A stretch of DNA of 64,000 nucleotides, taken from NCBI RefSeq assembly GCF_001625445.1, contig NZ_LWHG01000028.1:1-64000 (forward strand), read 5' to 3'. Origin of the DNA: Haladaptatus sp. R4. GTDB lineage: Archaea > Halobacteriota > Halobacteria > Halobacteriales > Haladaptataceae. Below, piece after piece: positions 8,539-17,340 of the stretch (position 1 is the stretch's first letter; the number at the start of each line of letters is the position of its first letter). The notes below the pieces were generated by a model. The model made no database searches, had not been told where the DNA came from, and saw nothing but the letters and a program-made list of their open reading frames with translations. A program made the translations under genes and the position numbers.

Positions 8539-8775
8539 TTAGTCTGCTTGTGGTGCGACCGCTTTGGGTTCGGTCTCACCCATACCCGACGTTATCGCCT
8601 CGGACAGTGCGAACACTGCCGCTTTGTGATCGGTTTTCGATTTGTGAATAGATGTCGGTCGTACGCCAAGGGCGTCGTACTCGTCCAGCGTAATCTGTTC
8701 TCCGTCCCGGTTCTCAAAGTGAGTGCCAACTTCCGCAAGCAGGCCGTGAAGGTGGATGAGCTCCTGCTTCTTCAT
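8539..8775 (-). CDS. UPF0058 family protein
   Basis: A small soluble protein of 78 residues that begins MKKQELIHLHGLLAEV, the hallmark of UPF0058, a family found across haloarchaea. The two His residues in IHLHGLL and a later pair (SIHKSKTDHKAAVFALSEAI) suggest metal binding; this is an inference. The ATG at 8775 is preferred over a GTG at 8781 because MKKQ is the family start. The function is not known. Confidence 0.85.
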   Translation of the reverse strand: MKKQELIHLHGLLAEVGTHFENRDGEQITLDEYDALGVRPTSIHKSKTDHKAAVFALSEAITSGMGETEPKAVAPQAD

Positions 8776-9064
8776 AAGCACACGAAGATAACGGTTGCAG
8801 GGTTATATTACTATCTTGAGTCCCGTTAGCACGCCGTATAGTCAGTTTCCCGGGGGTTTCAGAGGAGTTTCGAAAATAGATACAGTAGCACGGCGATGCC
8901 CTCGTCCGGACATGTCCGATTACGGGTGGTAGTAGAGTCACCCATCCGGTGAAACGACTCGTGGTCGGGAGCGCGTTAGGCGGTCATACCGTGAGTACCG
9001 GAACCGTATCAGCGAAAAGGGGTCGCCGCGAAAAGTGGGTTCGTTCGTCGATTACAACGTCGGC

Positions 9065-9244
9065 TTACTGCAGTTGTTTGAGCGTTTCGAGGTCACGCTC
9101 GGTTCGCGTGAACTCCGATGTCGCTCGGGTCGCGTGACAGTTAGGGCAGTTGAACTGTCGTTTCGGTTCCGGCAGCTCGTCCGGTCCCGATTCCCAGTGT
9201 TTTCCGCATTCTGGACAAAGTAATCGAACGTAGGTCTCCACCAT
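9065..9244 (-). CDS. small zinc-ribbon protein
   Basis: A 59-residue protein beginning METYVRLLCPECGKHWE in essence (MVETYVRLL...). Two knuckles, CPECG and CPNCH, about 23 residues apart, would hold one zinc ion. A charged helix (RTERDLETLKQLQ) follows. The ATG at 9244 is chosen because the 14 residues before it lack family character. The family is common in haloarchaea, and a nucleic-acid or protein adaptor role is inference. Confidence 0.72.
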   Translation of the reverse strand: MVETYVRLLCPECGKHWESGPDELPEPKRQFNCPNCHATRATSEFTRTERDLETLKQLQ

Positions 9245-9336
9245 ACTGCCTATATCGGTCGGAAAGGAGAAAAATCTTTTTGGCACTCCCCCGAAAGAGA
9301 GCAGTCGCTACGCGTCTCTCCCGTGACGAAATTCGA

Positions 9337-9531
9337 TTACAACCGTTCGAGATTCGTCGCTCGTGGGCCTTTGTCTGCCTGTTCGATGTCGAATTCGACT
9401 TCCTGTCCCTCCTCTAAGTCCGGGCCGCCGACATCCTCCATGTGGAAGAACACGTCGTCGTCCGCGTCGTCCGTCTCTATGAACCCGTAACCGCCGGTAT
9501 CGTTAAAGAAGGTGACCGTACCTTTCGCCAT
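9337..9531 (-). CDS. cspA: cold-shock domain protein
   Basis: A 64-residue single-domain OB-fold protein that binds single-stranded RNA or DNA. RNP1 (GGYGFIET) and RNP2 (DVFFHMEDV) are both present. The start MAKGTVTFFND at ATG 9531 is the family start; the open frame upstream is not coding. The protein is very acidic (DDADDD; EEGQEVEFDIEQ), as expected for a haloarchaeon. It probably acts as an RNA chaperone. Confidence 0.93.
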   Translation of the reverse strand: MAKGTVTFFNDTGGYGFIETDDADDDVFFHMEDVGGPDLEEGQEVEFDIEQADKGPRATNLERL

Positions 9532-9718
9532 TGCACGTAGACAAACCGCCGTGACGGGCATAAAAATTGCGGTTATTGATATCGTGTCACACGATACTGT
9601 GAGGCTTCCGCTCCACCGATGACCCAACATAGAACTAAAGTCACTTCTCGCTTCGATATTGCCTTGTCAACCCGTGCTATGACCGATGGAATATAGTGAT
9701 AAACCTGTCGTAATCGGA

Positions 9719-10447
9719 TTACTTGACGATGAACTGTCCGGCGATTTTCTTCACTTCCTCCATCGATTTCGCCTCGTCGAAGGCGTCCGGGTACGGCGAA
9801 ACGCTGTTGAGCGCGTTGAACGACGCCGCGTGTCGCGCTTCGACGCTGTGAATCGACAGGGCCGCAGAGAGGAGTTTGTCGTCTTTGATCGACGGGGCCG
9901 CACCTGCGTACGCCGACACACCGGTGTTTTCGAGGGCTTTCGCGACACCGAGGAACTCGGCTGGCGTCTCGTAGCCGAAGTCGTACTCGGCCGCCTCGAC
10001 CGGTTCGCCACCGAGTTGCTTTATCACCTTCGTGAGTTGGTCCACGTGGGCCGCTTCGTGTTCGCCGACGACTTTCACTTGGTCCGGTATTTTCATGCGC
10101 ATCTCGTCGCCGATATCACAGCCGAGGTCCGCGTTCATGAACTCGTCGTCCGAGAAGTCTTCCAACCCCTTCGCGTAGAACGTCGCTTCGAGGTGTTCGA
10201 GCGTCAACGCGTAGTTCAGGATGTCGACGTCGGTCATTTCGTCGTCGTTCTTGCTGTCTCCACCGTTCATGGAATCATCTCCTTTGTCGCTGTCTCCGCC
10301 GTCCGCACCGACGACGTTGATACCCGCTCCGGTCAACCCCACTGCCCCAACGGCCGCAGATCCTGCGAGGAATCCACGCCGTGACGTCAGTTGTTCCCGC
10401 GCCGTTTCACCGATGTTTCCGACTGCATCTTGATTATCGTCAGGCAT
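9719..10447 (-). CDS. Tat-exported ferritin-like domain protein
   Basis: An exported four-helix protein of the ferritin-like superfamily. A twin-arginine signal (SRRGFLAGSAAVGAVGLTGA) lies near residues 22-42, then a low-complexity Asp/Gly/Ser linker (about 48-70). The ferritin-like helices carry metal-type motifs: LTLEHLEATFY near 82, GEHEAAHVDQL near 128, and SIHSVEARHAASF near 198. Length is 242 residues. Bacterial and archaeal relatives (DUF4439/Ferritin_2 type) are linked to desiccation and oxidative stress. Iron binding is inferred from the ExxH-like spacing. It is monocistronic, with a long A/T-rich upstream region. Confidence 0.82.
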   Translation of the reverse strand: MPDDNQDAVGNIGETAREQLTSRRGFLAGSAAVGAVGLTGAGINVVGADGGDSDKGDDSMNGGDSKNDDEMTDVDILNYALTLEHLEATFYAKGLEDFSDDEFMNADLGCDIGDEMRMKIPDQVKVVGEHEAAHVDQLTKVIKQLGGEPVEAAEYDFGYETPAEFLGVAKALENTGVSAYAGAAPSIKDDKLLSAALSIHSVEARHAASFNALNSVSPYPDAFDEAKSMEEVKKIAGQFIVK

Positions 10448-10628
10448 GGTTGGAACCGTGCGCTTCGGCGCACACCATCCAAGTGGACGAATCTATTAAA
10501 GAAAATTTTCCGGAGTCTCACCCAAATTCATCTCATATTGGCTCTCGTGCCCGTCTCCAGGTGCTAAAGAATTTGACAGCACGTGTATTAATCATAGATT
10601 TTATATTTTTGCCCGGCACTTCGAACGG

Positions 10629-10910
10629 TCACGAAACCGCTTGGATTATCTTTTCGACCTCCGACCAGTTCCGTTCGGTTTCCGTCGATAGAACATACGT
10701 TGCTCCGTACTCCTCCGTTCGGATCTCGGCGAGTTCGTGTTTGACGAGGATATCGAGGTGGTGACGAACGGTGCTATAGTCGATATCGAGGTCGGTTGCC
10801 AACTGATTCGCGTTCCGTGGCTCCTCCGCGAGTTGTTCCAGCATGGCCGCCCGACGAGCACCGCCGCGACTTCCGGAGAGGACGTACCACAGTTTGCCGC
10901 TCCGGGTCAT
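10629..10910 (-). CDS. ArsR-type winged-helix regulator (copy A)
   Basis: A 93-residue DNA-binding protein. The start MTRSGKLWYVLSGSRGG matches the start of the related protein at 11412-11687, so the longer frame is rejected. The winged helix covers AAMLEQLAEEPRNANQLATDLDIDYSTVRHHLDIL, with recognition helix STVRHHLDIL, and is followed by a wing and a C-terminal helix (NWSEVEKIIQAV). There is no ligand-binding domain or metal-site cysteine, unlike classic ArsR. With the small membrane protein and the second regulator it forms a three-gene set in the same direction. Confidence 0.82.
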   Translation of the reverse strand: MTRSGKLWYVLSGSRGGARRAAMLEQLAEEPRNANQLATDLDIDYSTVRHHLDILVKHELAEIRTEEYGATYVLSTETERNWSEVEKIIQAVS

Positions 10911-11047
10911 CGCCCCTGCCTCCACGTATCCCCGACGCTGCGCGTTCGATGTGTCACGGACGTTCCCTACGAACGCCATGCCCCTTGCTATGGAGTGGCT
11001 AAACCGGGGTAAATTGTCATCTATTCCGACAAGGAAGGGTCAAAACA

Positions 11048-11353
11048 TCAGTCCCACGTGACCCACGTGAGAAACACGAGTGCGACGAATTCGAGGAGAT
11101 GGAGCGCGAGCATTGCTTGCCACGCAATGTCGGGCACCGCCGTTGCGAACCAATGGGACAGCGTCTCGTCCCACGAGTAGATGTACACCGCCAGCGCGTT
11201 CTGACAGAGGAGGAGGATAGCGAACACGGACAAGCCGAGCGTGTGTTTCGAATGGAACTGTCGGTAGTTGTCCAACCAGACGTAGCTCAAGCCGAGGAGC
11301 AACACCACGTTGAGGGCCGTAGAAACCCGTGCGACGTCTATCCAGATGCCCAT
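11048..11353 (-). CDS. three-helix membrane protein between two ArsR-like genes
   Basis: A 101-residue integral membrane protein with three hydrophobic segments: about 10-27 (STALNVVLLLGLSYVWL), 40-58 (LSVFAILLLCQNALAVYI) and 76-98 (AWQAMLALHLLEFVALVFLTWV). No catalytic motif is visible. It lies between two related winged-helix regulators and is in the same direction. Its role is unknown; a sensor or target of those regulators is inference. Confidence 0.7.
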   Translation of the reverse strand: MGIWIDVARVSTALNVVLLLGLSYVWLDNYRQFHSKHTLGLSVFAILLLCQNALAVYIYSWDETLSHWFATAVPDIAWQAMLALHLLEFVALVFLTWVTWD

Positions 11354-11411
11354 CCGTCGTACCTCCCTTGTGATCGCTCTCGCATATATGCTTTCCCAGA
11401 TTCGGCCATAC

Positions 11412-11687
11412 TCAGTCCATCTTCTCCATGATGTCCTCGATCGTCTCCCAGTGCTGTCGGGCTTGGTCGGTCAACAAATACACGGCACCGTAGTCGTCGC
11501 CGCTGTTCTCGACGATGCTATTGTCCATCAACACGTCGAGGTGATGACGAACGGTTTTGTAATCGAGGTCCAAGTCCTCCGCCAGTCGGTTGGCGTTCCG
11601 TGGTCGCTCGTCTAGCGCCCGAACCAATCGTACACGATTGGCTCCGCCGCGAGTTCCGGTGAGCACGTACCAGAGAACGCCCTCCAT
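11412..11687 (-). CDS. ArsR-type winged-helix regulator (copy B)
   Basis: A 91-residue regulator beginning MEGVLWYVLTGTRGG, clearly related to the product of 10629-10910. The recognition region reads NANRLAEDLDLDYKTVRHHLDVL, nearly the same as in copy A (NANQLATDLDIDYSTVRHHLDIL). The two probably arose by duplication and may bind similar sites. It stands first in the three-gene group and ends 58 bases before the membrane-protein gene. The ATG at 11687 fits both the paralog and the family start. Confidence 0.82.
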   Translation of the reverse strand: MEGVLWYVLTGTRGGANRVRLVRALDERPRNANRLAEDLDLDYKTVRHHLDVLMDNSIVENSGDDYGAVYLLTDQARQHWETIEDIMEKMD

Positions 11688-11745
11688 TACACCGGACCGA
11701 AACACCCCTCCCACCTAAGCGCATCGCCCTACTAATCGGAGATTG

Positions 11746-12030
11746 TCACATCGTGAACAGGTGCCCCTCGCGGGGAACGTCGAAGATTCCGATCCGTGCG
11801 CCTGCATCCAACCACGCGTGGCCGTAGGAAAACGACGCCAACGCGTTGACGAAATCGTCGTCCTCCTTGAAGTGTTTCCCGTCGTCCAGATACGACTGCG
11901 CCATCTCCCGACAGTCGAGCGCCGCCTCACCCATCGGCGTGTCAGTCGGTGCCGAAACCTCGGCGGCGTCGAGCGCTTCCGACAACAGGCGTTCGTACCG
12001 GTTCGTCTTTTCGACCAGATCTGCAGCCAT
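11746..12030 (-). CDS. DUF357 domain protein
   Basis: A 94-residue soluble helical protein. The arrangement (ETNRYERLLSEALDAA ... REMAQSYLDDGKHFKEDDDFVNALASFSYGHAWLDAGAR) is typical of DUF357, a HEPN-like helical family limited to archaea. It starts at ATG 12030, and 109 bases separate it from the divergent thioredoxin reductase gene. The function is unknown; a nucleotide- or RNA-linked role by HEPN analogy is speculative. Confidence 0.83.
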   Translation of the reverse strand: MAADLVEKTNRYERLLSEALDAAEVSAPTDTPMGEAALDCREMAQSYLDDGKHFKEDDDFVNALASFSYGHAWLDAGARIGIFDVPREGHLFTM

Positions 12031-12139
12031 GACCGAACCGTGGTGGGGTGCGAAGGTAAGGCCTGCGACACCGTCCGTGAAACCGGAAAGCAGGGGAGAC
12101 AGCGCAAGGTAAATACACTACGAAGAGTGATATTGCACC

Positions 12140-13468
12140 ATGACCGAAGAGCCTCGGGTGGAGATGTACACCAAGGAAAACTGTTCGTATTGCGAGAAGG
12201 CCAAGGACCTCCTCGACGAGAAGGGAGTCGAGTACGAGACGTACAACGTCACTGGCGACGATGAACTGTTCGAGGAGATGGTCGAGCGCGCGGACGGGCG
12301 CAAGACTGCGCCGGAAGTGTTCGTCGACGACGAACTCATCGGAGGGTGGGACGAGACCTGCGCGCTCGAACAGGAGGGGAAACTGGACGAGAAACTCGGA
12401 CTCGCCATCGCTGACGGGGGAGAAGAGGACGTCGAACACCGCAAACTCATCGTCTCCGGAAGCGGAATCGCGGGACTGACCGCGGCCATCTACTCCGCAC
12501 GGTCGAACAACGACCCCCTCGTCTTGCAGGGTGACGAACCCGGCGGACAATTGACGCTCACGACGGACGTGGAGAACTACCCCGGATTCCCCGACGGGAT
12601 CAGCGGGCCGGAACTGATCAACAACATGCAACAGCAGGCCGAGCGGTTCGGTGCCGAGGTGAAAACCGGCATCATCGCGGACGTCGACGAGTCCTCGCGC
12701 CCGTTCCGCGTCGAGTTGACGAACGGCGACGTGTACACGACCGACGCGCTCATCGCGGCCAGCGGCGCGAGCGCCCGAACGCTGTCGATTCCGGGCGAGG
12801 ACGAACTGATGGGGTACGGCGTCTCGACCTGTGCGACCTGCGACGGCGCGTTCTTCCGCGACGAGGAGATGGTGGTCATCGGCGGCGGCGACGCCGCCTT
12901 CGAGGAAGCGACGTTCCTGACCAAGTTCGCGAAGAAGGTGTACCTCGTCCACCGCCGCGAGGAGTTCCGCGCGGAGAACTACTGGCAGGACCGCCTGCAG
13001 GAGAAGGTCGATGCTGGCGAAATCGAAGTCATGAAGAACACCGAAGTCACCGAGATTCACGGCTCACCCGAGGAGGGCGTGGACCACGTCACTTTGGTGT
13101 CGAACCCCGAAGGGAAACCATCGCAAAAGCTCCACGACCCCGAGACCGAGGAGTTCGACTTCGACGTGGGCGCGGTGTTCCTCGCCATCGGCCACACGCC
13201 GAACACGGGATACCTCGAAGACACGGGCGTCGAACTGGACGAGGAGGGCTACATCCGAACGGAAGGCGGAGATGGCGGCAACCAGACGAAGACGGCCGTC
13301 CCCGGAATCTTCGGTGCGGGCGACGTTGTGGACTTCCACTACCAGCAGGCCGTGACTGCGGCGGGGATGGGATGCAAAGCCGCCCTTGACGCGGACGACT
13401 ACCTGGAGACGGCCGAACTCGGCGGAGCGAGTGCCACCCAAGAGAGCGCGGCGGCCTCCGACGACTGA
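12140..13468 (+). CDS. trxB: glutaredoxin-thioredoxin reductase fusion
   Basis: A fused redox enzyme. Residues 1-85 are a glutaredoxin domain with the CSYC active site near 17-20 and the TAPEVFVDDELIGGWDE cis-Pro/GSH-site region. From about 98 the FAD/NADPH thioredoxin reductase follows: dinucleotide-binding ISGSGIAGLTAAIYSAR type motif, redox-active CATC near 233-236, NADPH-site GGGDAAFEEATFL near 250, and FAD-binding GIFGAGDVVD near 392. Length is 442 residues, against about 320 for a plain TrxB. The flavoenzyme probably passes electrons to the attached glutaredoxin. Haloarchaea use gamma-glutamylcysteine rather than glutathione, so the natural thiol partner is uncertain. It has its own ATG and no operon partner. 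Confidence 0.9.
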   Translation: MTEEPRVEMYTKENCSYCEKAKDLLDEKGVEYETYNVTGDDELFEEMVERADGRKTAPEVFVDDELIGGWDETCALEQEGKLDEKLGLAIADGGEEDVEHRKLIVSGSGIAGLTAAIYSARSNNDPLVLQGDEPGGQLTLTTDVENYPGFPDGISGPELINNMQQQAERFGAEVKTGIIADVDESSRPFRVELTNGDVYTTDALIAASGASARTLSIPGEDELMGYGVSTCATCDGAFFRDEEMVVIGGGDAAFEEATFLTKFAKKVYLVHRREEFRAENYWQDRLQEKVDAGEIEVMKNTEVTEIHGSPEEGVDHVTLVSNPEGKPSQKLHDPETEEFDFDVGAVFLAIGHTPNTGYLEDTGVELDEEGYIRTEGGDGGNQTKTAVPGIFGAGDVVDFHYQQAVTAAGMGCKAALDADDYLETAELGGASATQESAAASDD

Positions 13469-13546
13469 TCCGAAGACCGAGAACCGTATTTTCGGGCCGA
13501 AGTTGCAGCCACAGGGTTTAGTTTCTTCACTCCGGTAGTGGACCGC

Positions 13547-13876
13547 ATGGACTTCGACCTCCGCGTCTCCGAACTCGAACCGCTTCACGGTCGACTCGAA
13601 GAGGCGCTCGAACGGGTTTTCGAGTTACAGGCGGGAACGCGTGTGAACTCGGACGAGTTCTTCTCGGAGGAGTTCATGCAAAGATACACCCAGTTCGACT
13701 CGTTTCACGCCTTCTACCGCGAGAGCGCGTGGAACCTCGAAGGGCCGGGTCGGATGGACGAACTCCCGGACGAACGTCTCGATAGCTACGTCGTGGAGAC
13801 GACGGAGTTTGCGACGTGGGAGGAGATGAAGACCGCCGCCGCGGAGGAAGCCATCGTCGACCAGTTGCTCTCCTGA
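13547..13876 (+). CDS. conserved haloarchaeal hypothetical protein
   Basis: A 109-residue acidic soluble protein without membrane or metal motifs. It opens with MDFDLRVSELEPLHGRLEEALERVFEL, has an aromatic central stretch (FHAFYRESAWNLEG), and ends in a helix (WEEMKTAAAEEAIVDQLLS). ATG 13547 is preferred; GTG 13538 would add three residues. It converges tail to tail with the phosphate transporter gene. I do not recognise a function. Confidence 0.6.
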   Translation: MDFDLRVSELEPLHGRLEEALERVFELQAGTRVNSDEFFSEEFMQRYTQFDSFHAFYRESAWNLEGPGRMDELPDERLDSYVVETTEFATWEEMKTAAAEEAIVDQLLS

Positions 13877-15097
13877 TCACGTGAATCCCGGCACCATCGT
13901 CAGCAGTCGATACAACCCGAAGCTGATGAGTCCGGCACCGACCATCGACACGACCCACGCGCCGATGGTGTACCCGGCTTTCGACGCGGAAACGCCGCCT
14001 CCCGAATTCGAGGAACGAACGGCCAAGCCAGCGCCGACGATGCTCGATATCATCACCTTGTTGAACGAGATCGGAATGCCGAGGACGATAGCGAGTTGAG
14101 CGATGAGGAATGCCGGAATGAGCGCGGCGATCGACCGCCGCGGGCCGAGCGAGGCGTACTCCTGTGCGACCGCCTGAATGAGTCGCGGTGCCCGCGTCCA
14201 CGCGCCGACGAGGATGCCGAGACCGCCGAGCGCGAGCAGGTACACCGTGGAGATATGCAGGTCGGTTTCGAAGATGGCTTCCAGCGGACCGGTCGCGAGG
14301 CCGACCTGTGTCCCGCCGCTCGTGAACACGACCATGAGACCGAGGACGACGAGAAACCGATTGATTCCCTTCTGTTCGTCGTTCACGAGCGCCAACCGAG
14401 TGACGAGGACGGCGAGGATGCCGAAGACGACGCTGACGACGACCATCCCGAGGGTGTAGTTTCCGACGAGGTGGCCCGGAAGCAGGTTCCAATCCGTGGA
14501 GAGGGTCCGAGCGACCGAACCGGGTGCTCCGTTCGATTTCGGAGTGACCGTGAGTTGGATGTTGGCTACTGCGTAGCCGACGAGTCCGGCCAGCGCGGGA
14601 ACGCCGATCGATTCCGGTACCGATTCGCTTCGCAGCGCTCGGGCGACGCCGTAGGCGATGATGGCGTTCGTGACCGGAATCGAGAACCAGAACGCGAGGA
14701 TTTTGACGTACTCGTGCGTCGCAAAGCCGCCGCCGAGCGAGATACCGGCACCGACCATCGCTCCCGTGACGGCGAAGGCCGACGGGATCGGGTATCCGCG
14801 CGTGTTGCCGATGGTGATGAGCGTCGCGGCCGTCAGGAGGGCCGCCGCGGCCGCGACCGGCGTTATCGTCACGCCGGTGACGAGGTCCTTTCCGATGGTC
14901 TCGGAGATGCTTCCACCTTGGACGATCGCTCCGAGTCCGGCGACGAGTCCCACCAACAGCGCGGCCCGCAGGACCGACAGCGCGTTCGCGCCGACGGCAG
15001 GTGCGACGGGTGCGGAGTTGCTGTTCGCGCCGACCGTCCACGACATGAACAGCGATGCGATCAACGCGACGACCACGACGAGAAGTACTGTAGCCAT
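13877..15097 (-). CDS. PiT-family inorganic phosphate transporter
   Basis: A polytopic inner-membrane permease of about 406 residues that moves phosphate with a cation. The PiT signature occurs twice in inverted copies. The first is the SWTVGANSNSAPVAPAVGANAL segment near residues 20-42. The second is ISFNKVMISSIVGAGLAV with SKAGYTIGAWVVS in the C-terminal part. About ten hydrophobic segments are visible. ATG 15097 (MATVLLVVVVAL) is chosen over an upstream start at 15124. Haloarchaeal PiT proteins often use sodium. No regulator is adjacent. Confidence 0.9.
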   Translation of the reverse strand: MATVLLVVVVALIASLFMSWTVGANSNSAPVAPAVGANALSVLRAALLVGLVAGLGAIVQGGSISETIGKDLVTGVTITPVAAAAALLTAATLITIGNTRGYPIPSAFAVTGAMVGAGISLGGGFATHEYVKILAFWFSIPVTNAIIAYGVARALRSESVPESIGVPALAGLVGYAVANIQLTVTPKSNGAPGSVARTLSTDWNLLPGHLVGNYTLGMVVVSVVFGILAVLVTRLALVNDEQKGINRFLVVLGLMVVFTSGGTQVGLATGPLEAIFETDLHISTVYLLALGGLGILVGAWTRAPRLIQAVAQEYASLGPRRSIAALIPAFLIAQLAIVLGIPISFNKVMISSIVGAGLAVRSSNSGGGVSASKAGYTIGAWVVSMVGAGLISFGLYRLLTMVPGFT

Positions 15098-15340
15098 TAC
15101 GAACGAGATGACCGCACGGCACACGTTCCTGTCACTATCGATTCATAGGGATGCGTCTCGGTCTGAAACATCGACCTACTCTACAAAATCCACCGTTAAG
15201 TGCCCTTTGGTACCGTTTTCGGGGAATAGGATGAAGGAAGTTACGAATAACCAGTTCCTATCTACTCAGATGATTGAAACCGTCGTCGCCGTGCAGTCGC
15301 CATCCACAGACCCTTAACGCTTCACGTCAAAACGGGTGGT

Positions 15341-15640
15341 ATGGTAGAAACAGATTCCGTCGAGACGGAAACGTACACCATCGAAGGACCGGACGGAAAC
15401 ACCGACGAGGTCGAGCTCCCGCCGGGACTCATCGACCTGCTCCGCGAGGAGGACGAATCGCGGGAGACCGTCATCGGCGACATGGCCGTCGTCTCCTTCG
15501 TCCAGCAGGCCCACGCGGCGGTTCACCACACGCAGGGCCAACCCGACGAGGAAGTCGTCGCCATCGAGGAGAAAGCACGAGAGCTGTTCGAGGAGCGGAT
15601 CGGCATCACGTTCGAGCAGGCGACCGGCCACTCGCACTGA
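15341..15640 (+). CDS. small acidic haloarchaeal protein
   Basis: A 99-residue, strongly acidic soluble protein. Its core (PPGLIDLLREEDESRETVIGDMAVVSFVQQAHAAVHHTQGQPDEEV) looks helical, with a pair of histidines (VHH), and the C-terminus ends GHSH. It begins at ATG 15341, 20 bases after a TTAA-rich stretch. I know the family only as a conserved haloarchaeal protein of unknown function. The His residues could bind a metal, but no full site is evident. Confidence 0.65.
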   Translation: MVETDSVETETYTIEGPDGNTDEVELPPGLIDLLREEDESRETVIGDMAVVSFVQQAHAAVHHTQGQPDEEVVAIEEKARELFEERIGITFEQATGHSH

Positions 15641-15668
15641 ACGCCCGAAAATCGTCGTTCGCCGTTTT

Positions 15669-16505
15669 TTAGCTCAGTTCGACGCGGTCACCGATCTCGA
15701 TGATCTTCAGTGCGTTCGGATAGTCGTAGCTCCGCGTGTGGTCGTACAGCGCCGTCGGGTCGGCCGTCAGCCCTTTCCACATGTCCCAGTGGGTCGGGAG
15801 GAGCGTATCGAGTTGGAGGGCGTTCGCCGCGTCGGCGATCTCGTTTTCGTCGCTGTACCACTTCGTGTACTTCGGTTCGCGGGTTTCCTTGTCGGGAATC
15901 CACCCGTCGGAACCGAAGGCGAGCACGCCGAGGTCGATGTCGTAGGATTCGCCGACGGTTTCGAGTTTCTCCCCGGGTTTGGTGTCGCCGCCGTGGAAGA
16001 AGGTGACGTCACCGTGTTCGATGACGTAGGAGACGGGATGTGTCGCGTCGGCGTCGTGGCTCGGTTCGACGTGAATCGTGAACTCGCCGACTTCGAACGT
16101 CTCTCCCTCCGCTACTTCCTCGAACTGGTCGTCCGAGACGTCCCAGTTGTCCGTCCACTGCTCGTCCTGACGTGCGACGGCGAGGCTGTCGTCGGGTGCG
16201 TAGAACGTCGCGCCGGTCGAGGCGAGGATGGGCGCTTGGCTTGGCCCGTGAACGTGGTCGGTGTGTTCGTGGGTCGCCAGCACCGCATCGGCTTCCGTCA
16301 CGTCTTCCGGGTCGAACGGGACGGGAATCATCCGGACGGTTCGCGGCGGATCACCCGTGCCGACGTACGGGTCGATGAACAGCGTCGTTTCGTCGCTCCC
16401 CTTCAGGATGAACCCGTTGCAACCGAGATACCAGAGCGCGATTCCATCCGGTGTCGTTTCCTCGACTTCTCGCGGGAGCCAATCCCCCCAGTCGCTACTT
16501 GCCAT
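15669..16505 (-). CDS. MBL-fold metal-dependent hydrolase (UlaG-like)
   Basis: A cytoplasmic metallo-beta-lactamase-fold enzyme of 278 residues. The metal motif THEHTDHVHGP (HxHxDH) lies near 84-94. Later ligands are EPSHDADATHP, FHGGDTKPGE and LLPTHWDMWKG. The closing segment (LPTHWDMWKGLTADP) resembles the UlaG/L-ascorbate-6-phosphate lactonase group rather than true beta-lactamases or RNase Z. The substrate is unknown. ATG 16505 (MASSDWGDWLP) is preferred to 16523. It is monocistronic. Confidence 0.84.
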   Translation of the reverse strand: MASSDWGDWLPREVEETTPDGIALWYLGCNGFILKGSDETTLFIDPYVGTGDPPRTVRMIPVPFDPEDVTEADAVLATHEHTDHVHGPSQAPILASTGATFYAPDDSLAVARQDEQWTDNWDVSDDQFEEVAEGETFEVGEFTIHVEPSHDADATHPVSYVIEHGDVTFFHGGDTKPGEKLETVGESYDIDLGVLAFGSDGWIPDKETREPKYTKWYSDENEIADAANALQLDTLLPTHWDMWKGLTADPTALYDHTRSYDYPNALKIIEIGDRVELS

Positions 16506-16732
16506 GTGAATACTGCCCGGCAAACGCGCCTAAATCTTGTGTTCGACTCGGGGTAATCTCGAATATATGTGCAGATACGTACAGAATGAATCGACGACAT
16601 GAACTCACTAACCAAAGACATATGCCCACTCAGTCACACTAACTTAACGCCTGCGGATAGTGTCTTCACTGTCGCGGCAGGCAGTCGGTACTGCAATGTG
16701 TCTCTGACGGGTGCGGCCTCTACCGCCGTACC

Positions 16733-17089
16733 TCACATTCTGATGGACGACCCGGAGATGCGGTCGAGAGACGTTTCTATCTCGGGGTCGTCGAAGGCGC
16801 ATTCGACCGTGTTCGTCTCAATGTTGTAACTGATAAGTCCGCAGTCCGAGAGTCGCGGGAGATGATTGTGGTGTAGTTCGATGGTAAGTTGTCGACGGTC
16901 CGCCGTGGGGACCGACTCGTCCTCGGCGAGGACAGTGACGAGTTCTGCCAGCGAGACAGGTGGTTCGTGCACCGAGAGATATCCGAGAACGATGCGACGG
17001 AGGCGGTGTTCGAGGACGGTGAGCAGTTCGGATGGTGATGGGGTGGTAGTTTCGTTTCTACGTCCGAGTGAATGCTGACTTGTGACCAT
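16733..17089 (-). CDS. DUF7344-type winged-helix regulator
   Basis: A 118-residue soluble protein with the haloarchaeal DUF7344 layout. A helix with the R-R-x-x-L core (LTVLEHRLRRIVLGYL) comes first, then a helix with PVSLAELVTVLAED, and then a region (LTIELHHNHLPRLSDCGLISYN) containing the LHHxHLPxL signature that identifies the family. Two relatives lie in this window, at 56725-57099 and inside 61096-62301. DNA binding is expected from the wHTH fold; targets are unknown. ATG 17089 (MVTSQHSLGRR) is chosen as the start. Confidence 0.78.
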   Translation of the reverse strand: MVTSQHSLGRRNETTTPSPSELLTVLEHRLRRIVLGYLSVHEPPVSLAELVTVLAEDESVPTADRRQLTIELHHNHLPRLSDCGLISYNIETNTVECAFDDPEIETSLDRISGSSIRM

Positions 17090-17340
17090 ACGTATCTCCT
17101 TGTGAGTGGGTTCGTGGTGGTATCGGGCCGTCGCGTAGCGGGAACCGACGCCCGAACCGAACGCCCGGGCGGAAAAACCATCGAAACGAGGGCTTATCAC
17201 TTTAATTCACCAAATGGAATTCGAAATCGAAAAATCGTATCTTCTCCTAAAACGGGTCTCGAATCCCGAACGAGGTTTATAACTGTTTCTGTGTTTTAAG
17301 CCAGATTTATAACAATCGGGTGGGAAACCGTCGGTAACTC

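Noticed and set aside
13674-15122. 482-residue frame overlapping the PiT transporter
   Set aside because: It is extremely Arg/His/Ser-rich, as expected for a shifted frame; the PiT frame holds the conserved motifs.
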